Positions 40,812-46,439 of a stretch of 46,439 nucleotides of DNA are shown one piece after another (positions within the stretch are counted from its first letter, which is position 1; each line of letters starts with the position of its first letter). The notes under the pieces are model-generated. The model did no database searches, was not told where the DNA came from, and saw nothing but the letters and a program-made list of their open reading frames with translations. Source of the stretch: CAZJBS01 sp964544475 (GTDB taxonomy: Bacteria > CLD3 > SB21); NCBI GenBank assembly GCA_964544475.1, contig CAZJBS010000023.1:1-46439 (forward strand), read 5' to 3'. The position numbers and the translations under genes are program-made.

Positions 40812-42349
40812 TCTTTCACCATTCCCCGAATTTCTTCAATATCCTTTGCGATCTCTTTTTCCAATTCCAAGACTTTATTCATGAGCACGTCCGGTTTTTC
40901 GTATTCGATCTCGGTGTGTTCGATCTGCTTGTACCGGGAAATGGAAAGATCGTATTTATTGGCCCGGATATCTTCGACGGGCACGATGACGATTTTATTA
41001 GATGGACTTCCCGTTGGGGCAACGCATGCGTTGCCCCGACAACGCTCGATAATATCCGGGATGTCGTTTTGCTCGATCTTGTTGCGTTTATCATCGAGCG
41101 AAAAGCCGTCGGATTCCATGTCGTAAAACCAGACCTTATCGGTCGTGCCGCCTTTCTGGAATATCATGATCGCCGTAGAGACGCCCGCATAGGGCTTGAA
41201 TACGCCCGACGGCATGGAGACGATGCCTTCGAGTTTGCATTTATCCACGATGATCTTGCGCGTATCCACGTGCGCATTGCTCCCGCCGAATAGCACCCCG
41301 TCCGGCACGATCACCGCCGCCCGTCCGCCCATGACGAGTAAATTATAGATCAGTTCTACGAAAAGCAGTTCCGTTTTCGTCGTCTTAAGCGTGAAATGCT
41401 CACTGATGTCCGACTTATCTATCGAGCCTTTGAAAGGCGGATTGGCCAGCACGATGTCATACAGGCCGGATTCTTTGAATTGCTTGGACAGCGTATCGGT
41501 GTAGCGGATATTGGGATTATCAATGCCATGCAGCATCAGGTTCATCGAGCCGATGCGGGTCATGGTCGGATCGAAGTCGTAGCCGGTCAGGGCTTTGCTT
41601 TTGAGGAACTGGATCAGCTTCTTGTCGGCGATCTTATCGCCCACGAGATGATGCGGCACGCCTTCGTCGTCGTATTCGAGAATGTCGGCGCTCGTATTGG
41701 TTTCCAGGATATGTTCGTACGCTTTCATCAGGAATCCGCCCGTGCCGCAGGCCGGATCGCAGATACGCTGGCCGATCTTCGGATCGAGCAGTTTCACCAT
41801 CAGGCGAATGATATGCCGCGGCGTGCGAAACTGGCCGTTCTTGCCCGACGTGGTGAGCTGCATGAGCAGGTATTCGTACAGATCGCCCTGCACGTCCACG
41901 TTTTGTTCCGAAATGTGCATGTCGTCGATGATCTTGACGGCTTCCTGCAGGAGCGACGCCTTGGGAATGATAAAGACCGCATCCTGCATGTGCTGGGTAA
42001 AGGTGCTCGTCTCCCCGCCCAGTTCCCGCAGGAATTCGAAAACCTTATCGCGCACATGTTTGATCATCTGGTCGCCGGGCAATTGTTTCCAATGCGACCA
42101 CCGGCATTCTTTGTAACTAAAATTCTTTATGTCCTTCGGCGCGCGGCCTCTATCAGAAAAGAGCGATGTGAACGCCTGTCCCCTCCGCTTGGCCGAAGCC
42201 GCGCGCACGTCATCCATGTCTTCGAGCCTTTTCAGGAAGATCAGGTAGGACATCTGTTCAATTGCGGTCAGCGGATTGGATATTCCGCCCGACCAGAACC
42301 GGTCCCAGAGGGAATCGACTTTGGACTTTAATAAGGGGTCTGTTAGCAT
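40808..42349 (-). CDS. hsdM: Type I restriction-modification DNA methylase subunit HsdM
   Basis: 513 residues, normal length. N6-adenine methylase. N-terminal HsdM_N region ('LWDRFWSGGISNPLTAIEQM', 'YLIFLKRLEDMDD'), SAM motif DPACGTGGFLMKAYE, catalytic NPPF (VLANPPFKGS), and a C-terminal tail that contacts HsdS. A REP-like palindrome at 41016-41037 is read through in frame as RGNACVAPT (about residues 437-446), in a loop between 'NDIPDIIER' and 'PSNKIVIVPVEDI'; it does not disturb conserved motifs. The stop overlaps the RAYT start (ATGA). GGAAAG precedes the ATG. Confidence 0.94.
   Translation of the reverse strand: MLTDPLLKSKVDSLWDRFWSGGISNPLTAIEQMSYLIFLKRLEDMDDVRAASAKRRGQAFTSLFSDRGRAPKDIKNFSYKECRWSHWKQLPGDQMIKHVRDKVFEFLRELGGETSTFTQHMQDAVFIIPKASLLQEAVKIIDDMHISEQNVDVQGDLYEYLLMQLTTSGKNGQFRTPRHIIRLMVKLLDPKIGQRICDPACGTGGFLMKAYEHILETNTSADILEYDDEGVPHHLVGDKIADKKLIQFLKSKALTGYDFDPTMTRIGSMNLMLHGIDNPNIRYTDTLSKQFKESGLYDIVLANPPFKGSIDKSDISEHFTLKTTKTELLFVELIYNLLVMGGRAAVIVPDGVLFGGSNAHVDTRKIIVDKCKLEGIVSMPSGVFKPYAGVSTAIMIFQKGGTTDKVWFYDMESDGFSLDDKRNKIEQNDIPDIIERCRGNACVAPTGSPSNKIVIVPVEDIRANKYDLSISRYKQIEHTEIEYEKPDVLMNKVLELEKEIAKDIEEIRGMVKE
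41016..41037. repeat. REP-like palindrome inside the hsdM coding sequence
   Basis: A perfect 22-base palindrome (core GGGCAACGCATGCGTTGCCC, extended by G and C), with the same core as the copy at 40177. It is an in-frame insertion in the C-terminal part of HsdM. Confidence 0.9.
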
Positions 42350-42401
42350 GTTCTTTCCACGTGCAATTTGACATTTACTTCTAAGCGAATCGTCACCCTA
42401 A

Positions 42402-42466
42402 GCGGTTTGTAGTGAGCTTAGTCGAACTAAGTCGAAGGGGCGGTGAGCGGACCGTCGAAGCGATTC
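42402..42466. repeat. Intergenic degenerate repeat with small hairpin between NACHT gene and hsdM
   Basis: GTGAGCTTAGTCGAACTAAGTCGAAG (split here as GTGAGC + CTTAGT-CGA-ACTAAG + TCGAAG) is followed by a second GTGAGC...GTCGAAG unit. The CTTAGT/ACTAAG arms form a 6-base stem. The remaining bases of this 142-bp gap carry no gene. Confidence 0.5.
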
Positions 42467-42491
42467 AGAGGGAATCTATTGTTTTTATTTT

Positions 42492-44906
42492 TCACTTGTC
42501 GTTTTCAGCAGGATTGATATCGCTGGGAGGATGTTTTATTGGTGCCTGCTGTTCAATAAGTGGCTGCTTCAATTCTTTCATTAACTCCTTTTTCCATTTT
42601 CTTGTTCTATGCCTGACTTTGCCTAGAGCCTTACGCGTCTCTTTGTTTTTCTGAACGGACTTGAGAGCCTTAAGCCTGGTTTCAAGAGCATAGTTGAGAG
42701 ACATGTCCGCAGTTGATATCACATCCACCATACTTAAAAGCGACTCATCCCTTCCGATTGCAGATAGCGTAGTTGCTAGACAAAACAACTGAATAGGAAC
42801 ATCTTTTGAAGGGTCAGCGTCTTTCTCAAGAGAGTCTAACGCCATCCTTGTATACGTTTCTTCCATAGCCGGAGCTAAGGTTACTGACCCATAATACATC
42901 TCAAAGAAAAACGCCAACAATTCTATTATGAAAAAGCGAGATGATTTTTTGAATATTTGCGGGATATCCTGTGAACTTTGTAACCTACGATATATCTCGA
43001 CCATTATTTCTAAGCCATGTTCAATTGATTCACTTTTGTCTGCTGTTTTATTTGCGTAAGCGGCCTGAAGAAGATGACCTAACGCCATAACTTTTCTAAA
43101 TTGTTGATATAAATCATTGTGCGGGACATCTTTAATAATCCGTTTTAAGAGATCCGGGCATTCTTTCATTCGACCACAATAAAAAAATATTACTTCCTGC
43201 CACCACATGTCTAAAAACTTAGTTGTTATAAACTCTTGGCTCGCATGGGTTTCGAACAGTTCTCTGCTAATAAAATACTCTTGGAATGAGAGGTGTTTGA
43301 ACTGGTAGTTACCCCTAGTGTTTCTAATTATTAGTTGTGACCTCGTTTCAATCTCGTCTAACGCCTCATTTGCATTAAGCTCATATCCACGTTCCGCAAA
43401 ATGTTTGCCAACGAACGAGACGATTTCAATTGGAGCTATTTCTTCAATATGATCTTCATGCATTTTCCTCGCCAACGCTCTGAGGGCCCTATCCTTTATT
43501 TCATACGTGAAGCTTAACGAAACATCTCTATCGGCATCCCACCTCCCAAGAAATAATTCTGTAAACATCGAATATAATTCTGTCAAATTGGATGGTATTT
43601 CAGTCTCGTTTTGATCAAATAAAATTGCCAACAGAGTCAGAACTAAAGGTGTTTTTGGCAACTTATTCATTATTTCAGTGTCGCGTAGCGAGTTCAACAA
43701 CCTGACTTTTTTAGCCTCATCCTTTGAAAACCATTTTTCAACAAAACTCTGTATTTGATGATAATTCAATGGGAGGAGCTCCATTTTTGAAAGCTCTCCA
43801 ATCTGGTCCCTTTTTTTTACAAATTCCGTATTTCGACTAGTGGCGATAACTTTGGTCTTTGGATATTGTTTTGAAAATTGAGACATTAACGAAACGGCTA
43901 ATTCAGAACCGTCCGTATTTGGAATTTCATCAAAACCATCGATGAACAAAACAATCTGCCCTGTTTCTAATTTTTCATTGAGCGGTAAGATTTGATCATC
44001 ACCAAAAAACGGCAGGAGGGTTTTGGCAATGGTCTTAGACATGTCCTGTTCGCCAACCACATCCCGAAATCTTATGAGAACCGGAAGTGAGAAGTAATCT
44101 TTCTTTGATCTACTCTCATGAATTACCTGGAGCACCAATTTTCTCAACAAAGTCGATTTACCGGAGCCCGGCTCGCCGACAAGGAACACGTTTCCAGGGG
44201 TATCCAAGATGCTATTTACTGTCTTGTGCTCTATTTCTATTGGAGCCTGCACTACCTCTTTTGATTTTGGGACTTTTGGCTTTCGAACAATCAGTTGTGG
44301 GTCAATGAATATCTCATATAAGGCTTTGAGCTCCTTACTATATTTGAACGATTTCAACTCGTTAAGCCGCTCAAATTCTTTCTGAAATACGGAATAGTAG
44401 TGGGAGACATTAACATCTATGCCTGAAAAAAAATCTGGAATATGGGTTTCAACCAATTCTGCTAAATATGTTGATGGCCAAAATAGGACATTACCTTTTT
44501 CTTCTAAAGTCTGAATGATCTGCTCCTCGGCATTGGCTGATATACTTCCTGCGCTTACCACAACGACTTTATTGATGTAAAATGACTTGTTTTCTGGCGG
44601 AAAGTAATACGGATGTTCAAAACATTGCTTGACCTGGTTGCGTACATTGATGATCGCATTCGTATCGGCGCCACTTGATCCTATTATTTTGTCATTTTTG
44701 ACCACAAATGCGAACCAATCCTTTTTTCCAAGCGCATTATTGTCTGACGAACAAACCAAGTCTTTTCCCTTTTCATCCTTGCCATGTGATATGACTACAT
44801 TCTTAAACTCCATCTTCTTCAGAACAACGCTAATAAGTTCTCTCAATTGTTCCTCATTAGGAAGGCTTTCAATTTCACGTTTGTAATCTTTCTTAGATAC
44901 TGTCAT
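42492..44906 (-). CDS. STAND ATPase with N-terminal restriction-endonuclease-like domain and NACHT domain
   Basis: 804 residues. The N-terminus (about 20-160) looks like a PD-(D/E)XK nuclease-type domain: 'VISHGKDEKGKDLVCSS' (Asp49) and WFAFVVK (Lys70). The usual Glu/Gln before x-K is Val, as in several related NACHT proteins, so cutting activity is uncertain. The NACHT ATPase has Walker A GEPGSGKST (244-252), Walker B IVLFIDGFDEIP (Asp323, Asp326, Glu327), 'VIATSRN' (sensor 1-like) and 'PLVLTLLAILF', then a winged-helix region with 'QFKHLSFQEYFISREL'. About 250 C-terminal residues of helical, sensor-like sequence follow, and a basic tail. It is AT-rich compared with the host genes, pointing to transfer. 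Known bacterial NACHT proteins defend against phages. It sits upstream of hsdM in the same orientation. Confidence 0.85.
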   Translation of the reverse strand: MTVSKKDYKREIESLPNEEQLRELISVVLKKMEFKNVVISHGKDEKGKDLVCSSDNNALGKKDWFAFVVKNDKIIGSSGADTNAIINVRNQVKQCFEHPYYFPPENKSFYINKVVVVSAGSISANAEEQIIQTLEEKGNVLFWPSTYLAELVETHIPDFFSGIDVNVSHYYSVFQKEFERLNELKSFKYSKELKALYEIFIDPQLIVRKPKVPKSKEVVQAPIEIEHKTVNSILDTPGNVFLVGEPGSGKSTLLRKLVLQVIHESRSKKDYFSLPVLIRFRDVVGEQDMSKTIAKTLLPFFGDDQILPLNEKLETGQIVLFIDGFDEIPNTDGSELAVSLMSQFSKQYPKTKVIATSRNTEFVKKRDQIGELSKMELLPLNYHQIQSFVEKWFSKDEAKKVRLLNSLRDTEIMNKLPKTPLVLTLLAILFDQNETEIPSNLTELYSMFTELFLGRWDADRDVSLSFTYEIKDRALRALARKMHEDHIEEIAPIEIVSFVGKHFAERGYELNANEALDEIETRSQLIIRNTRGNYQFKHLSFQEYFISRELFETHASQEFITTKFLDMWWQEVIFFYCGRMKECPDLLKRIIKDVPHNDLYQQFRKVMALGHLLQAAYANKTADKSESIEHGLEIMVEIYRRLQSSQDIPQIFKKSSRFFIIELLAFFFEMYYGSVTLAPAMEETYTRMALDSLEKDADPSKDVPIQLFCLATTLSAIGRDESLLSMVDVISTADMSLNYALETRLKALKSVQKNKETRKALGKVRHRTRKWKKELMKELKQPLIEQQAPIKHPPSDINPAENDK

Positions 44907-45016
44907 CTTTGTTCACCTATCCTTCCTGTTATCTTATTTCTCGCTAGTATACTGGCCCCAGTTTCAAGTGAGCATTTTTTTGGCTTAATTTAAACTCATA
45001 AGAACCGGAGGTTGGT

Positions 45017-45313
45017 ATGAAAGAAAAACAAGAACGTTGGACGGCATCGAAGAAGTCGGAGGTCGTGTTGCGGCTTCTTCGTGGGGAATCGATGGATGCG
45101 GTGAGTCGTGAATGTCTGGTCACGGTGGAGTCGCTCAATCGATGGAGGGAGGATTTCATTGCCGCTGGAGTGGCGGGGCTGAAGGGTAAGACCCTAGCCG
45201 AAGTTCGCATTGCGGCATTGGAGAAGAAGATCGGACAACAGGCCATGGAGTTGGAATTGCACGAAAAAAAAGACCAGTTCCTGCGAGCGAGAAGCGAGCG
45301 TTCGTCCAAATGA
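45017..45313 (+). CDS. IS3-type transposase OrfA (HTH)
   Basis: 98 residues with an HTH ('ASKKSEVVLRLLRGESMDAV', 'SRECLVTVESLNRWREDF') and a leucine-zipper-like tail ('LAEVRIAALEKKIGQQAMEL'). A run of eight A at 45264-45271 lies near its 3' end (codons GAA AAA AAA). The -1 frame stays open from there into OrfB, so an OrfAB fusion by programmed frameshift is possible. The stop overlaps the OrfB start as ATGA. Confidence 0.88.
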   Translation: MKEKQERWTASKKSEVVLRLLRGESMDAVSRECLVTVESLNRWREDFIAAGVAGLKGKTLAEVRIAALEKKIGQQAMELELHEKKDQFLRARSERSSK

Positions 45314-46188
45314 GACTTCAAGAACACTGCTATCCGGTGCGGATGGTTTTGAAGGTGGCCCATTTTTCTTCGGCGGCATGGTATACCACAAGGAGGGCTA
45401 AGCAGGACCCCAGACGTCCCGGTCCCAAACCGTTGGTCTGTGACGAGGCGCTCCTGGCTGCTATCAAAGAGGATCTGGCCAGCAGCCCCTTTCATTCCGA
45501 AGGACACAAAAAGGTTCGTGCCAGGCTCCGAAGGAAGGGCATTCGGGCCGGCCGCCGGCGCTATCTGCGCTTGATGAAGGCCCATGACCTTCTGGCTCCG
45601 ATCCGACCCAAGTCCAACGGTTCCTCCAGGCCCCATGACGGCACGATTATCACTCCCGCTTTGAACCAGATGTGGGGAACTGACGGCAAGAAGTTCTGGA
45701 CTCATCACGACGGATGGTGTTGGTTTTTTGGAGTGATCGAACACTGTAACGATGAGATCCTGGCCTGGCATGTTTCGCGCATCGGCCACCGATTCGCGGC
45801 TATGGAGCCGGTGCGGCAGGCCATCCAAAAGGAGTTTGGCGCTCTGCACAAACATGTCGTCAAAGGAACGGGTTTGTATCTGCGCGAAGATCATGGCAGT
45901 CCGTATATCTCCCGTGATTTCCAACGGGAAATGAGCTATCTCGGGCTGGAACTCTCCCCGGCCTTTGTCCGAAGCCCGGAGTGCAATGGTGTTATCGAGC
46001 GCTTTCATCTAACGCTGCAACAGCAGGTTTTCGACGTGCATTGCTTCCAGACCATTGAAGAAGCTCGAATCGCCATAGCCAAGTTCATCGACACTTACAA
46101 CCGATCCTGGCTCATCGAGCGATTCGGGTACTGTTCCCCACTGGAAGTCAGAGCTCAACTGCAAAATTCTTCCTTAAATTGTGCTTGA
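45310..46188 (+). CDS. IS3-type transposase OrfB (DDE integrase core)
   Basis: 292 residues. HTH_21-like N-terminal part ('FHSEGHKKVRARLRRKGI'), then the rve-type DDE core with Asp in 'WGTDGKKFW', Asp in 'LREDHGSPYIS', and Glu in 'ECNGVIERFH'. Full length, no stops, so probably active. Codes on the opposite strand to the restriction genes around it. Confidence 0.92.
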   Translation: MRLQEHCYPVRMVLKVAHFSSAAWYTTRRAKQDPRRPGPKPLVCDEALLAAIKEDLASSPFHSEGHKKVRARLRRKGIRAGRRRYLRLMKAHDLLAPIRPKSNGSSRPHDGTIITPALNQMWGTDGKKFWTHHDGWCWFFGVIEHCNDEILAWHVSRIGHRFAAMEPVRQAIQKEFGALHKHVVKGTGLYLREDHGSPYISRDFQREMSYLGLELSPAFVRSPECNGVIERFHLTLQQQVFDVHCFQTIEEARIAIAKFIDTYNRSWLIERFGYCSPLEVRAQLQNSSLNCA

Positions 46189-46212
46189 TTAATTGGGGCC
46201 TATACACTAGTA

Positions 46213-46439
46213 CTAGGCGACTAATTTTCTTGTCAAATCAATCATTTCCTCAATCTCAACCTCACTGAATAACTTCTCTACAGCATTCACCCCCAAGTTC
46301 GTGAAGGGCTCTTCGTACAGATCGGCCTGATCCAGTTTTCGCCTTTGCAGGAAAACCGACTGCACCGTGCGAAGGAAGCGCGCCTCAATTACTTTTATTT
46401 ATCAGATTCACAATGACTTTGATCATGATGTCCTTTTCT
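46213..46439 (-). pseudogene. 3' end of an hsdR-like type I restriction subunit gene, frameshifted
   Basis: The frame ending at TAG 46213-46215 reads 'EARFLRTVQSVFLQRRKLDQ', then 'ADLYEEPFTNLGVNAVEKLF' and 'SEVEIEEMIDLTRKLVA'. The 'LYE.PFT' motif is typical of the C-terminus of HsdR-type helicase/restriction subunits. An in-frame stop occurs at 46399-46401. Upstream of base 46387 the sense continues in another frame ('KDIMIKVIVNLINKSN'), so one base is extra near 46387: a real frameshift or a sequencing error. The gene continues beyond the window, so its state is not fully known. Confidence 0.5.

Larger units (their letters stand above)
40109..40843. repeat. 20-bp perfect direct repeat flanking the RAYT insertion (hsdM 3' end duplicated)
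   Basis: CCCCGAATTTCTTCAATATC occurs at 40109-40128 and 40824-40843. Read on the minus strand both copies encode DIEEIRGM from the HsdM C-terminus: the real hsdM ends DIEEIRGMVKE-stop and the other copy reads DIEEIRGMMK-stop just before hsdS. The similarity extends imperfectly to about 30 bases. Confidence 0.9.
44948..46205 (+). mobile_element. IS3-type insertion sequence with target duplication
   Basis: About 1.25 kb. Ends carry imperfect inverted repeats: the left end TGGCCCCAGTTTC... at 44953 and the right end ...TTAATTGGGGCC at 46200 share GGCCCCA[A/G]TT. The flanks repeat TATAC (44948-44952 and 46201-46205), a 5-base target duplication (or ATAC, if the outermost base belongs to the element). 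It carries two overlapping transposase frames. It sits in the gap between the hsdR-like end and the NACHT gene, without breaking either. Confidence 0.85.

Noticed and set aside
40177..41037. CRISPR-like array of short repeats
   Set aside because: The repeat units are self-complementary palindromes at irregular distances, mostly within coding sequence, without spacers of constant length.
44944..46008. Minus-strand frame of 354 codons across the insertion sequence
   Set aside because: Antisense to OrfA and OrfB, both of which carry recognised transposase motifs.

Overview
The window looks like a chromosomal segment from an uncultured or deep-branching member of the FCB group of bacteria (KSB1, Zixibacteria, Calditrichota or Ignavibacteria type). 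The evidence is four or more large secreted proteins, three with a C-terminal 'QNYPNPFN...SGIY' sorting-type domain, a reg_prop/Y_Y_Y histidine kinase, and a peptidase MA-TolB-surface antigen fusion. Most of the window is moderately GC-rich housekeeping DNA. The last 8 kb or so is accessory DNA, visibly AT-rich in the NACHT gene. I have no marker that fixes the genus, so the lineage is an inference.

Bases 1-16.5 kb are read almost entirely leftward. They hold a giant secreted beta-helix/cadherin-like protein cut by the window edge, a 2-oxoacid dehydrogenase E2 subunit with its own terminator, and a six-gene overlapping cluster (methyltransferase, mutL, metal-receptor-like protein, peptidase MA-TolB-Omp85 fusion, PQQ-propeller lipoprotein, PEGA protein). 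These are followed by a Cys-type ccmE, a dicarboxylate/amino-acid:cation symporter and a duplicated DUF2914 secreted protein.

Bases 16.7-28.2 kb are read rightward as what looks like one long operon: hsp20, lon, a propeller-sensor histidine kinase, a receiver/kinase with a ruined ATPase domain, a carboxymuconolactone-decarboxylase-like protein, a receiver-PAS-kinase, an NtrC-type sigma54 activator, and acpS. Five of the junctions are 4-base ATGA/GTGA overlaps. This suggests a proteostasis-linked phosphorelay. Then come mgtE and rsmA (leftward), and a TetR regulator with a perfect operator-like palindrome driving a diiron BoxB/PaaA-like oxygenase (rightward, with a clear terminator). Three secreted surface proteins and a tRNA-Glu with consensus promoter and terminator follow.

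Bases 38.7-46.4 kb, just after the tRNA, form a defence island read leftward: a frameshifted hsdR-like end, an IS3-type element with target duplication, a restriction-endonuclease-like/NACHT STAND ATPase, hsdM, a REP-associated tyrosine transposase (RAYT), hsdS, and a DUF559 remnant. The most unusual signals are here. The RAYT gene sits exactly between hsdM and hsdS, flanked by a perfect 20-bp direct repeat of the hsdM 3' end. It has kept both translational overlaps, and REP-like GC palindromes are carried in frame inside both the RAYT and hsdM coding sequences. The NACHT gene embedded in the type I locus is the best candidate for an undescribed combined defence system.
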